A stretch of DNA of 64,000 nt from Symbiodinium kawagutii (GCA_009767595.1 VSDK01011516.1:5572-69571), one strand, 5' to 3'. Numbered from the stretch's first letter, positions 11,371 through 22,657 are shown. Made by a program: numbers and translations. The notes: generated by a model not told the origin, from the letters alone.

Positions 11371-11477
11371 CCGCCGGCAAGGCACACAGGGACGACGCCG
11401 ACGTCCCCCCCCCCGCCGGCAAGGCACACAGGGACGACGCCGACGCTTGGGGGCGCTGTCAGCGCAGGAGCTTTGGC
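11371..11477 (-). CDS. Candidate exon with an in-frame 42-bp duplication
   Basis: Acceptor ACGAAAG|GCC starts in phase 0, matching the end of the exon at 12227-12334; a GTGGGT donor follows at 11370. The translation is AKAPALTAPPSVGVVPVCLA and continues with a second VGVVPVCLAGG. The repeat comes from two 32-bp identical blocks (11372-11403 and 11414-11445) offset by 42 bp, so it adds 14 residues without a frameshift. All frames are open over the GC-rich block, so the frame choice rests on phase only. Confidence 0.45.
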
Positions 11478-11518
11478 CTTTCGTGCTGGCCCAGGCTGGT
11501 CGCGGGAAGATGTGGTGA

Positions 11519-11519
11519 G

Positions 11520-11597
<78 letters not shown>
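11519..11597. repeat. (ATC)n microsatellite beside an exon
   Basis: About 26 perfect ATC units, ending about 40 bp upstream (minus sense) of the acceptor at 11478. Confidence 0.97.
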
Positions 11598-12046
11598 GAA
11601 TCATCATGAACCATCATGAACCATGAAGAATCATCATGAATCATCAAAAGCATCATGTCATCTCACGAGCGGCTCTAGCAGAAGTGCTGTGCATTGGTTG
11701 TGTCATCATTGCGAAGCATCATCGTTTGTGGTCATCATAAGTTGCTTCACTGTCTTCATATTTGTCACGTTTCACCGTTGGTCATTGCCTTTCAAAGTGC
11801 GAGTAAATATAGTGGTCATGTTGTAAACATATCAACGCAATGCCGCCATCAGTCATTGTCATCATCACCAGCTCCAAACATCACTATTGATCACCATCGT
11901 CCACATCATTCATAGTCCTTTCGCGCCAAGTGACCAGCGGATCTCCCTGTAATGATCATCAGCTCACAAACAATGAACAACGATAGCACCAACACAGAAA
12001 GAAACACATGCACATCACCGGCATCAAAACACAAACCTTGAGACGC

Positions 12047-12047
<1 letters not shown>

Positions 12048-12092
<45 letters not shown>
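12048..12092. repeat. (AAC)n microsatellite
   Basis: About 15 AAC units, in the intron between the exons at 12227-12334 and 11371-11477. Confidence 0.97.
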
Positions 12093-12093
<1 letters not shown>

Positions 12094-12226
12094 GCAACAA
12101 CATCAACTAAACAACATGAAATAACAAACAACACCAGCAAAGAAGAAACAGAACAAAGACATGGCTGGTTTTCCCTATGATTGGTTGGTTATTATAAGCC
12201 ATAAACTTGATGGTTAAAGCCTTGAC

Positions 12227-12334
12227 CCAGCTCGCCACATAGACATAGCGAAGCACGACACGTGGCCTTGGCTTTGGCTCGAACCACCTGGTCGCAACTG
12301 GCTGCACCGCAACGGGTGACCCGGCCAGGTGCTC
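12227..12334 (-). CDS. Exon of unknown gene E
   Basis: Acceptor CTCTAG|G and donor AGCTGG|GTCAAG enclose exactly 36 codons in phase 0: EHLAGSPVAVQPVATRWFEP then KPRPRVVLRYVYVASW. The alternation of hydrophobic residues in VVLRYVYV suggests a beta strand. It joins in phase to the exon at 13523-13572. Family not recognised. A second frame of the same island is also open but less protein-like. Confidence 0.6.
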
Positions 12335-13522
12335 CTAGAGATTGGCTGCTGGGTGCCTTACGAACTGCGGGGTTGGTGGTCAAATGCCATGGCTGACCAA
12401 TGGTTGATATTAGTCAATAGGATTGATAATGGGCACAGTGAGTAGTGGCTATAGTGAGTACAGTGAGTAATGGCCATGGTAATGACTCTTGATAATGGCA
12501 TATAAGCCACTAATGGTTACTAAAAAAATGGTGACTAATGGCTATAGTGGTCAATACTGATCATTACTGTTTGTTAGCCAAAAATATTCCAAGTTTGAAA
12601 ATACACATGTCAATTGAACCGCGCTCTAGCTAATGGTTGATGGGAGGTATCGACCCTGAAATTGGCACATATCGATACCATATCGATAGCAACTGCACCA
12701 ACCATTGGCTGCAGGATAGGGAATGATGAGTTTCTCTCAGTCAACCAATCCAATCCTGGTGAATACTTGCATAGCAAGAACTACAGTTGTTCTACCTGAG
12801 TCGGTGCACATGGTTCTGGTTGGAAGCATCATCACTATATCATTGTCATCTCGGCCGAGTCTTTATGGCAGACTGTGTGCATATGGCTGGTTTGCACTAC
12901 TCTCTACTATTTGTTCATTGGTGGTTTCGGTTTTTGTGCGGGAAAAAGGGACCAGCCCCTGCCACCGGATGCAACTATTGATGGTATACATGGGGACATT
13001 TTGAACCAAGACAACAGTTTCTTCCAAGCACTGCTGCTTGCATATCAGAAATTATGCTAGCTTTGGTGGATAGCTCGGGAAACGAGAGTTTGGAGCTTGA
13101 AACACCCACATACCCATGTTCATTCGGCAAGTATCTCTTGTGTCTATTGGTCATAGTTCAATACTTTGTTGGCTGCCTCATGAAGTAGGTAATCAATCCC
13201 TTCGCTTACTGGAGATATATGCATCACTGTCAGTGGTAGCGGATATGCAGAAAACCAACCGATTACTGGCTGTTGGTTTGCCAAATACCTACTGTAACAG
13301 GCACATCTTCACCGCCATCTCCAAGAGTTACAACTGAGGCCGATCAGGTGGCCCAAGCCATTTGAATATGTGGCTATGGGTCAAAACCCTGTACCCCATG
13401 GTTCCTATCATTAACCATGGTTTTCACTATGATTGTTGCTTAATATCTATGGCTAAAATTGAACCATACCCATGTATGCATGCCCATTCGCGTCACCTTT
13501 GCGTCACAGCTTCCAACTTTAC

Positions 13523-13572
13523 CCAGCGGCACCCGAAAGTCTGGCCCCGGTAGTCGCTCGAGTTCGCGGGTT
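13523..13572 (-). CDS. Exon of unknown gene E
   Basis: Acceptor CGCCCAG|AA and donor CGCTGG|GTAAAG give 50 bp (phase 1 in, phase 0 out) reading PANSSDYRGQTFGCRW after a split codon. Phases match both neighbours (14317-14471 and 12227-12334). An alternative acceptor 15 bases upstream gives another open frame, FIAQNPRTRATTGARLSGAA, that would not fit the next exon's better frame. Confidence 0.5.
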
Positions 13573-14316
13573 CTGGGCGATGAAGGCTGGTAAGTTGGGC
13601 GTCACCAGTGAGAAATTACCATCAGGTAATCCATCATGGATTGACATCATCATTAGTTAACCAAAGGGGTGACATCACCATCAGTGGATTCATAGAGAAA
13701 TTGTGAAGGATTTGTTGGGATGATTAGTTGGGATGATTAGTTCGAAATTCTGATGATTAGCCATCATAAAGGTGTTTAGTTGGGATGATTACTTGGGCAT
13801 CACCTGGTGATTGTGATTGCAATGTCACTTTCTGGTTAACCATCAGTCATCAACTTGATGATTGATCAGCAACAAAACAGATTGTTGAGAGAGACATGTA
13901 GGGTCTTTGAGCGTATCTTGCATGAATGAATTTCATTTTTTGCTGATCATGTATGCAGTATTCAAATCTTGCTGACATGGAAAGGCATTGTGTCCCTTGC
14001 TGAAAAGTAGGATTTGACTGATTCAACCTCTCATTTGGATCACTATATCTTGACACGGTGCGAAATAGACATACTATCTACATTCTAGCGACGGATGTCA
14101 GTAAAAATGTCACAGTCAACATCTCATGTCTAAGCGGAGCCTTCAACAAATGACCAAAAAACTTATATGACGTGATGATGTCCCCCCAGGATTGCAACCT
14201 GTCAAACTGTCTACTAATATCTACTAAATATCTACTAATACCAGTTGATTCATTTTTACCCATCATTATAACGTGTAAATGTCACAGTTCAACAGCATTT
14301 TTTAACCCATCATTAC

Positions 14317-14471
14317 GTGTCCCCGCAAAACATGCCGCCATTTCAACATGCCGTGACTTGTCGCCCCAACGCGTCCGCACTGAGCTCCCGGACAAGCGAA
14401 GTAGCTCCTTCGCCTGTACCCGGAAACCTCGGCCGCTCGGCCCCAGGTCGTTCAGGTCACTCAATGGGTCC
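14317..14471 (-). CDS. Exon of unknown gene E, the longest of the set
   Basis: Acceptor GGAACCAG|G and donor GGACAC|GTAATG bound 155 bp (phase 2 in, phase 1 out). The translation runs DPLSDLNDLGPSGRGFRVQA, then KELLRLSGSSVRTRWGDKSR and HVEMAACFAGT. Third positions are strongly G/C. No known domain is recognised. The plus strand is also open over part of the island, as is common in such GC-rich exons. Confidence 0.6.
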
Positions 14472-14721
14472 CTGGTTCCAATCATCCAACCCCGGTGCTC
14501 CATGCTGGTATAGTGACCTACATTTGGCTATGGGGTCAATGTTAACCATCAATAGTGAGGGATAATAAGCAACAATAATAAGGAAAACAATGGTTAATGA
14601 TGGCAAAACGGGTTGACCCACAGCCACATTCGGGTTATCTTATAGGTGAATGCAAGTATGGCATTCCTAGAACATCTGGGCAGGCAACAAGCGGACTCTG
14701 CAAATTTCTTCAACGGTCAAG

Positions 14722-14859
14722 CATGTACTCGACCAACGGCTGATTCTGTGCTATTTACTTCTCCAAAAGGTATACTGCATGTGTGTTTCCCATGTACTCG
14801 ACCAACGGCTGATTCTGTGCTATTTACTTCTCCAAAAGGTATACTGCATGTGTGTTTCC
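14722..14859. repeat. 69-bp perfect tandem duplication
   Basis: Two adjacent 69-bp copies beginning CATGTACTCGACCAACGGCT (14722-14790 and 14791-14859) appear identical, so the duplication is recent. It lies in the intron between the exons at 15.5 and 14.4 kb. Confidence 0.95.
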
Positions 14860-15490
14860 GTGTCAGATCTTCTGCCAGTCAACCAGCATTTATATACATA
14901 TATATAAATATATGTATATTGCCATGCTTTGCCATGGAACGCACGCTCTCAATTAGATGATCAGGCATGATTCTCCTTTGCTCATGTCCCATCTTTTGTT
15001 CCTACCTAGAAATCGCTATTGCTGCTGCTGGTTTGGTGGCAAGGATTCAACACCGAGCTAACCACACCCATAAATCAAATTAGTTCATCATTCCAGCCCA
15101 GGATGCAAAAAGGATCATAATCACCTCCCCGTGGCACCACGAAGAGTCTGTGCTGATCATCAGTATGCACCTCATTCGTATCCACCATGTGTTTCACCTG
15201 AAAGTTTCAACAATGTTTCACTATGAGGTGGTGGCCGATAAACTATCAAGCATTGACTTTTTTCACCGTTAGCATTGAGCATGGTATGAAGCAGTCTGAC
15301 ACATTAAGCCGCCTTAGCTAATTGCAGCAAACACATCACCAGCTCAATGAATCATTCATGATTTCAGCTGTTACTTACCAACCTTGCTACTACTATTGCT
15401 TAATCCGGTGACTCACCAATACTCTTACTTACCAACCCCTATTACCATGACTTCACCAATCATGGTAATCAGTGAGAACAAATTTCCTAC

Positions 15491-15564
15491 TGGTTGTAGC
15501 TGGGCCCTGGACGTTTCAGCCGATCCGCTTTTACATCGTCCTCCTGCGCTGTGGAGGTTAAGGC
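15491..15564 (-). CDS. Exon of unknown gene E
   Basis: Acceptor CTCCGCAG|GCC opens a phase-0 frame ALTSTAQEDDVKADRLKRPG then PSYNQ. After 74 bp a GT donor (CA|GTAGG) leaves phase 2, which joins exactly to the exon at 14471 to give ...SYNQDPLSD. If the donor is not used the frame stops at the TAG at 15487-15489, making this a last exon. The phase match favours splicing. Confidence 0.5.
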
Positions 15565-15599
15565 CTGCGGAGAAAGGAGCAGCCGGTTTGGTCTGATGT

Positions 15600-17090
15600 A
15601 CTTAGCAACCATTGTTTGACCCCTACCACCCAGTGATAAACCACTAAGAGTCACCAAGAGCCATTATTAATGATGATTAAAGTAGTGATTAACTGATAGT
15701 AGCTACGTTTAACCATCATTAATCACTAGTAACCGAGAACAAAGATGCATCGGTTGAGTTGGGTTGATAGAACCATTTGAAGGTGCAAACATACCCAGAT
15801 GTCTGCATGTACAGAATTAACCGGGACAATAGAAGTCAAGCACGGATCACACACACACACACACGTGCACATGCAAACGTACTAAGTTTGTTGTTGCAAT
15901 CTTCCAGCTTGATATCAAAACTTTGTTTGGGGTCAAGGGTATGTGAAACAGAACTTGCTTTTCTGAAACAAGGCTGCAAGAAGCACAGGCTTTGAAGACG
16001 ATGGGATCCACGGAAAATAATCAATGGCATTATGGATAGGATACACTGACAAATCAAACAAATTTTGTGCTGATTAGAGAAGAAACAAACGCTATCAAAT
16101 TGGATGGGCAAATCGCAAACATATCAATAGATGCATATTATTCACAACAACAGAAACACATAGGATAAACAATATACAAATTGTACATGCGATAAATCGG
16201 AATATTAGGCTGGGCAGGATAACGCACAAACAAAAAAGAATACAATTGCTTCTGTAGACTCACACCAAAAATGTAGGTAAAATCCATTGATCAAAGAAAA
16301 GTTGCAATGAACACATTGATGTTCATATGATTTCAAACGCAATTGAGGCAAGATTAATGTTTATCATAGCATAGAAGCATAATTAATACAAGCGCATAGA
16401 AAAAAGTTGGCTAGATGTATGAGAATCATTTGATACATCGATCGCGAGGCTCCAAGGTAGATAGAGAAATAACTGGGAGATATCACAACGACGGATCCAC
16501 GGGCAAACAAATAGAAAATAGATACACTAGCCAGCAACTAGATCAATGAGGTGACCAATACTAAGCACAAACAAATCTAGGTCTCTAGGTAGATATGGAG
16601 TACTAAAGGAACATAAACAGCAGGTAAGCAAAATGTTCATCATGCTGACCACGAATAAGAATGATATTGCGATACATTAAAAGAGTCAGGCCACAGCAAG
16701 CTGCACAAGGTGTTGGCTAGCAAGATGTGCACAAAATACATATGATGCGATTTAATGCAATGTAAGCGACAATATTGGCATAACATAGGTATGTGGGCAT
16801 CCATGCCAGCAGCACCGCAAAACAGGCATTATCCACTGATCCATTCGTATCGTCTCTTGGTTGAGGGTCATCATCCCAAGAATGAATGGATGAACTCCGT
16901 TGTTTGGTCATCCGGGATATGTTTACCATAGTTGTTCTTAAGCAAAGCAAATCTGCAAACCCTTTAGTCGTCCGGATTACTTGCTACCCATTACCACTAC
17001 TGTATATAAACCCGAATAAATAATCACCTTTGAGATCACTTGAGTAATTAACAAAAACAAAACTGTGGAGTCTACCTAGAAATTGTTGAA
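15600..17090. other. Gene-free stretch
   Basis: AT-rich with a short (CA)n run at 15848-15864. No GC-rich island, no credible splice-bounded frame and no larger repeat seen. Probably intron. Confidence 0.4.
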
Positions 17091-17543
17091 CCAAATCTAG
17101 TAGCTGCACAACAAATACACCGCAAACCTGCGGCTTCAAGCCGCTGCTGCAACGTATCAGAACGCCGTTTTCAGTCTTCAAGCTGCGATCTGGGCAGAAC
17201 TGCACGCGGTGAGTTGTGGTTCCTCACGCCCAACTGGCGTGATCCACAAGTATTGTTCTCCGTGATTGAAAAGTCGTGTTCAACAATAATACTGAAAATT
17301 ATGAATGCAAAAGCCAGCAATATACAAGGTCATAGTTAACAATTCTTTAACAAAACTATCTGCACGATAGCCGGCAAAAGGAACATGCAGCCTGATGCAC
17401 AATTGCTACTTGTGACTTCACAACAGGCTGGTCTTGGCCAAGAATTGGCAAAGAAACTCAGGAACACTCAAGCACTGGTGCACTTGCAGCCAGCGACTCA
17501 TCGTCCGGGTCAGTACATGGAACAAGTTATTCTAAAGCTTCTG

Positions 17544-17638
17544 TTGAGGATGCCTTAACCACGTGTGTTGGCTCGGAGCAAATGACTCGAAACATCTTGA
17601 ATCTTGAGAAACATTTGTCATGGTTAAGGCATCCTCAA
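17544..17638. repeat. 18-bp perfect inverted repeat, 59-bp spacer
   Basis: TTGAGGATGCCTTAACCA at 17544-17561 recurs in reverse complement at 17621-17638. Could be a folded RNA stem or the ends of a small element; no target-site duplication is obvious. Confidence 0.85.
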
Positions 17639-18128
17639 GGAAATGTGGCCTCCTTCATAGCGACGCTGCTACCATGCCAAGTTCTGACAAGGTTGAAAAC
17701 ACAAATCAGTGCTGAGTCCCACGAATCCAAGCCACATATCCAAACAGAACAGGAGGCCCTGCCAGTCTCTATTCAAATCACCAAAGTGCTTCACCAAAGT
17801 GCTGCCATTGTTCAGAAAACCAACGGCATGAAAACCAAAACTATTCAAGTTGCCACTGCTACGCTAATGACTATCAAACACGGGGCTTACCAACACAAAC
17901 CAAGCAAACAAAAGCAACAAAAATGTCAATATATTGTCAGAAATCCAGTGTGGAGAGTTAGGCATCGCACAACATCCATGGTTGAGCTGTAGGGACTACA
18001 GTAGGTGGCATGCTTTCACACAATATCCATCGAGTCGCAGGCACTGAAACTTTATCGCGGACGTAGCAGGGGGTCCTGCTCAGCTCAAGCAGCTTCTTCA
18101 CGCCTGTGCCATGCGCACGGGTTCTCAC

Positions 18129-18207
18129 CCGTGGGGCGGTGCCCGTGGGGTGTGCTTCATCGGCAGATCCAGGGTGATCACGCGCAAGTTGAGGCGGTTG
18201 ATGGTTG
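18129..18207 (-). CDS. Candidate exon, unknown protein, frame ambiguous
   Basis: The minus frame after CACAAG reads ATINRLNLRVITLDLPMKHT then PRAPPH and meets a good donor GG|GTGAGA at 18128. A second minus frame is open through the same bases and on to about 18000 (GSADEAHPTGTAPR ... KKLLELSRTPCYVRDKVSV), with a GTAGTC donor. The first looks more protein-like up to the GTGAGA, the second continues longer. Both are minus strand. Confidence 0.4.
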
Positions 18208-18331
18208 CTTGTGATGCGGTAACCCCCCACACAGTGGTGCCCCACAGTTATAAGTTGGGGAATGAGCAATTTCACCGTAGCTACACTGGTTACAACTGGT
18301 AGCCACCCTGGTTACAACTGAACTTAGCTAC

Positions 18332-18481
18332 CTTGGTTCTCCCATAGTACTGGTACCCTTGGGCGCCCCAGTCATGCCGCTGCTGTTGGCAAACTCGGAT
18401 CTCAACCCAGCACAGCGCTTCCCCAGTTGCTTGGAGCACCTGCGTTCGCTCTGCCTTGGTGGCAAGTTGTGTGGGAAAAAT
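18332..18481 (-). CDS. Candidate exon, unknown protein, 50 codons
   Basis: Acceptor CTGCAG and donor ACCAAG|GTAGCT enclose exactly 50 codons in phase 0: IFPTQLATKAERTQVLQATG, then EALCWVEIRVCQQQRHDWGA and QGYQYYGRTK. Rich in Gln and aromatic residues, helix-like at the start. No family recognised. Confidence 0.55.
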
Positions 18482-18499
18482 CTGCAGGCCAGCATGCAT

Positions 18500-20010
18500 T
18501 CATAGACGTGCGCATGCACACAAATATTACTTTGATTGTTCTTCCTACTATTGTTGTTATTATGATTAGTCTTATTATTGATTATCGTTGTTATATATTA
18601 TTGATATTATGTTTATTAGAAGTATTATCGTATATGTATAAATAAGCATGTTCATATTCATATTCATATTCATATTTTTCTGTTGCACTATGAACATGAA
18701 TGATTTGATGTAAAACTGTGACTTTAGTTGACATGTGCAAATGTATGTTATTGAAATACCTGTATGCCAACAGAAATGGAATCCAAAGTGTATGGTCAAG
18801 AAACGTGATATTCAGAATCAGTTGAAGGGTCACAAGTGGCACAAAGGCACCATGTAAGGCCTGATGATATTTGTTCTTCCTGCACTCATGCTAGAGCAAC
18901 ACACACACACACAGTCAACGGTATGTCCACTCCGTGCGTCCACTGCTTGTGTTGCATTCGCTAATTAGGTCTCTTACACACCTCTCTAATGCGAACCTAT
19001 GGTGGTTTCGGAAAATAGAGGCACCCCTAGGCTCCCTCTTTTGAGAAGAAACACCCATCAGAATCAAAAATTGCTCAATGATGGTGCCACACCACTACTA
19101 GTCTTCAACAGTCACATCATTTGAGCATCAACCAATGTATATAAACACATTTCAACAATGGAAAATATATAACCAAGAACAAAAATGACTACTGCATGAT
19201 TTCATTTGTATTGTGAGCATTTCTTTCATTGTTATTTATGACTATTCATTATGAGTTTTCCAAATCAATGCTACAAGGACTAGACTGAATGAATTGGTGA
19301 AACATATATACTATTCGAAACTTGTGCCCTGTGATAACCTATCCTGGAAATGTAAAATCCACCATAGAAAAAGCCGGTTTCCCTACTTGTTGTCCTATTG
19401 AAGAAGGCTTCGGCCCCACTAGAAGCAAAAGGGGATTTACAAAATGTCCCTCCATAGAATCCAACAAATACTTTACTCAAAATCCCTTCAAGAACATCTT
19501 TGACGGAATTTTGAAGTTGGCCTCTTGAACATCTTCTCCAGAATGCAGTTGATACAGTTCCTAAAATTCCATATGATTTTCAGGACCTTCCTCCATATAG
19601 GGTTTCCTAGTTTCCTGCTCAAATTTGGCATTGCAATTTCCTTGAAATTCCATAATTCCATGGCCAATGTTCGGCAATTCCACGGCTCAGCAACTTGGCC
19701 GTTCAACTTCCTCAGCCCAAACTTCCTCCTGTTTTTCCAGGGTTTGGAACAGGGCTTCTGAGAAAACAGGAAGTTGGCCTCAAAGAACTTTCCAGGTTGA
19801 TTCACAAGGATCTCTCTTCATAGCTTTCCAGGTTCTGTTTTTCTAGGGTTTCTCTCTCTCTCTATCACCATCCCGCAGGTCTAGGCTTTGGTTTCCTGAC
19901 TTTCGATTTGGAAACCTGTCCCAAAAAAAAATGGGCCAAATCCAAAATCAGGAAACCAAACCCTACAGGGTTTCCTGCCGGATTTTAAATTTGGAACAGG
20001 GTTTCCTGTT
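18500..20010. other. Gene-free stretch with short repeats
   Basis: AT-rich. Contains a TTCATA hexamer run (18651-18675), a short (AC)n at 18.90 kb, a compact hairpin with palindromic-family ends at 19001-19055 and a (TC)n at 19.85 kb. Open frames at 19.3-19.8 kb have no codon bias. The words GGTTTCCTG and CAGGAAACC recur in both orientations at 19.6-20.0 kb. Confidence 0.4.
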
Positions 20011-20022
20011 GTTAGTTGGTGA

Positions 20023-20239
20023 TTATCCTCTATTATTAACGCCAATATTAATAGAATTTGGTCCCCGGAGCTTCCTCCTCGACGCTCCGAGGCACGGCGA
20101 CAGCTCCACCTCCGCCAGGGCGCGGGTCGCCGCGCTGCGGGCGCTCGCCTGGCGCCGGCGCCAAGCCCGAGGGCCCAGCACCAGCGACGCGGCCACCAGC
20201 AGCACCACCACGCCTTAACGGGGCCGTGGAACGGGCCAT
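20023..20239 (-). CDS. GC-rich candidate exon or small intronless gene
   Basis: A very GC-rich island. From acceptor GTTAAG the minus frame gives GVVVLLVAASLVLGP followed by a basic segment RAWRRRQ: one membrane helix with a basic tail. From ATG at 20239 another minus frame reads MARSTAPLRRGGAAGG to a TAA at 20048. The plus strand is open as well, ending at 20216. A possible spliced-leader relic lies just upstream in minus sense at 20293-20303. Strand follows the neighbours; the frame is unresolved. Confidence 0.35.
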
Positions 20240-20292
20240 GGATCATGGCACCGGATTTTTTTCATGTGGAAAAATGGTGATCAAAGAAGTGA

Positions 20293-20303
20293 CTTGAGCC
20301 AAA
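20293..20303 (-). promoter_or_regulatory. Possible spliced-leader relic
   Basis: The minus strand reads TTTGGCTCAAG, the last 11 bases of the conserved dinoflagellate spliced leader. It lies 54 bases upstream of the ATG at 20239. Eleven matching bases can occur by chance in a window this size, so this is only suggestive of a cDNA-derived gene copy. Confidence 0.3.
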
Positions 20304-20613
20304 TTGATGATTGAGTTGGAAGATCTTGGCGGAGTTTTAGCTGTTTTCTTTGGAGGAAAAGCTGATTTCTGCGGCATTTCGAGTTGTTTCATTGGATATT
20401 TAGTCGGTTTCTTTCGATATGTTCATGATATTTGTTGGTTTCATGAATTGTTCATTTGCTTGTTGTTTCATCAGTACATTCTCACATAGGAAAATACTCA
20501 AATCCTCGCGTCCATTGCAGGCCCCGGCTATCTCTATTTTGGCTGGATCGTTGCGGTCAAGGACGCCCACCTTCATGAGTCCTGTCTAAAAACCTCAGTC
20601 GTCAAATGTCTTC

Positions 20614-22657
20614 TCAGCTGCATTCCATGCTCCCCATCAAGAAATCAAGCAATTTTTGCTTGTTCGTCGCTACTGCGTCCATTCTCCCGTGCTTGCTGGC
20701 AAATACTATGGCGCCTACGTAGCGAATTGCACGGCGCAGGTCTCTACCATCTAGGCAAATATCCATGATGAAAACGATCTGTTCTAGGCCAGACTGCCGC
20801 AACTCCTGGTCTGTCCAGCTTGTCACGCTCTCTTGGAGTTCCGCCACAGTTCTGTTCTAAGGGTGAGATGATGGAAGACTGACCGTCAGCTGTCAAGGGC
20901 CCTCAAGGCGTTTTTGCAAACGGAAGGGTGCTTGACAAAGGCGTCTTTTGAACAAGGCACGCGCAAAGGGCCCTTGATCATCGGGAGTCATTATTCTGGA
21001 CTCTGATGGAATCTGGCATCCAACAGTTGATTAAACTGTTGGACGCCAGATTCCATCAGAGTCCAGAATAAACTTCTTGGTACTTGTCCACCTGTGGAGC
21101 CATAGTGCCGCATCATAACCTCCACAGAGTCAAGGATCATCTCAGGACAAAGTGGCTGCCATATGCAAAGGCCATTGAACCAGGCGCGATACCCTTGGAA
21201 ACCTTCAGACGCAGCACGTTTCATTTTCGTGGCACTTTCAACTTCACCCTTCCCAACTAGGGTGGCATATTTCAGCCATTCAATGACAGGGTGTTTCCAC
21301 CCAGGGTCTTTCGAATTGGTCGGGTAGTCTGTCGGCAATGCATGAAGTTCCAGCAGCTCGACCAAATGGCCACCCATGCCTTCGAACCTGAGAAAAAATG
21401 TGACACAGCAAGCGTCTGCATCTTCATCACTTCATCTACCGGAAGGAACGCCAGCAAACAAGGCCAAAGCTCTGGCAGAAATCCATGATGCTCCTGGATC
21501 ACATGGTCCTGATGCTCGACCTGCGGCACCTCCACCATCTCTGCAGCACCTCCACTGAGCAAGTCCGTCTGTAAAGAGTTGGGATCAAAGCCCCCTTCAG
21601 GACTGCTTGCATTGCCTGCATTGTTTGCATCCGGCTCCTCAAGCTCATCCAGCTCCATTTCTGGCAGTCTTGTTGAAGCATCTGACAGGCGGTGCCTTTC
21701 AATCAGTTTGTCAACAGTTGGGCTCTTTGTCCCAGATGTTGGTGTCCCAGGGAGCCTACGCTCCGACAACTCCTGCTTGCACATCTCAAGGACTGTTGTA
21801 AAAATGTCATCTGCCTCTGAAATCACTTCATGTTCTGCTTTACCGTCGATGGTGAGCAACAGTTCGCAAGCTGCTTCATCTTTCCCAAAGGCAGCACGAT
21901 CGTTCGCACTATCCTCTATGAGACTCTTTGAATCGGCGCAAGCCACTGGGCGAAAGGCCGAAAGAGCCTGAGCATTGCGGCCATCACGGTCTGCATCAGC
22001 CACCATTGATGGCTTGTCAGACTTCGTGCCGCAATGCAATCTCCAATTTTCTGAGCGCCTTGGCATACTCACTGATGGTTGGGTCAGTGGAGAACTGCCT
22101 TCGTCCAAGCTCTTCAAATCAACCCGACATCTCGGCCTCGTCCTCCGAATCTGTGCCGATGTCGAACACTTCTGGCTTTGCAGCCTGGCTCTTTGTCCCA
22201 GATGTTGATGTCCCAGGGAGCGTAGGCTCCAACAAGTCCTCCTTGTTAGGCACCCGAGCCGACTCTGAGCCCACAGAATTTCCACCCAAAGAGCGCCTCC
22301 CGGTGTTGTCCTTGTCACAATGACGCACTGCTTTTAGAACGTCATCTTTCTGAGCGAGCTCATTTTCCAGGTGCCCTCTGAAACGGCGCTCCTCGTCAAG
22401 CTCTATCTTGACGTCGGCCAACATCTTTTCCAAATGCGGAACCTTCTCTGCGAGCGCTGTGGTTTCCTCATGTTTCGTCCAGCCGGGCTGGAAGCGCCTG
22501 AAATGCTTCGTGGCCCGAGGCCAATCTCCTCTTCAAGTCCCCTCTCTCTTGCAGCAGGAAATGGATTTGGCCCTTCATTGCATCCTTTCTCGAATCGCTT
22601 GGAGGCGTTGCGTCAGCGGCTCTTGGAGATGACTCCACCGACGTTTCAGAATAAGTC
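20614..22657 (-). pseudogene. Broken coiled-coil / F-box-like protein gene, intronless
   Basis: Continuous minus-strand protein-like sequence with no introns but many breaks. Order: KGQIHFLLQERGDLKRRL; after a one-base frameshift KVPHLEKMLADVKIELDEER and HLENELAQKDDVLKAV, a coiled coil; an in-frame TGA after EAEMSG; EYAKALRKLEIALRHE; a further TGA; another frame with ELLLTIDGKAEHEVISEADD and an F-box-like LPELWPCLLAFLPVDEVMKM; another shift to GWKHPVIEWLKYATLVGKGE; then a palindrome; finally DQELRQSGLEQIVFIMDICL. Two near-identical blocks of about 45 bp encode LPGTxTSGTKS (about 21719 and 22189). At least three frameshifts and two stops mean it is not expressed as one protein. The lack of introns among intron-rich neighbours suggests a retrocopy. 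Function unknown. Confidence 0.65.
20991..21071. repeat. 38-bp near-perfect palindrome, 5-bp loop
   Basis: Arms 20991-21028 and 21034-21071 pair at 37 of 38 positions around the loop GATTA. It sits inside the broken gene: the coding text RSLFWTLMESGVQQ is followed by its own inverse, showing that coding sequence was copied in inverted orientation. Confidence 0.95.

Noticed and set aside
21272..22318. 348-residue ORF as an intact gene
   Set aside because: Its first third is a shadow of a different, better frame; the true reading shifts frame at both ends, so the locus is a pseudogene.
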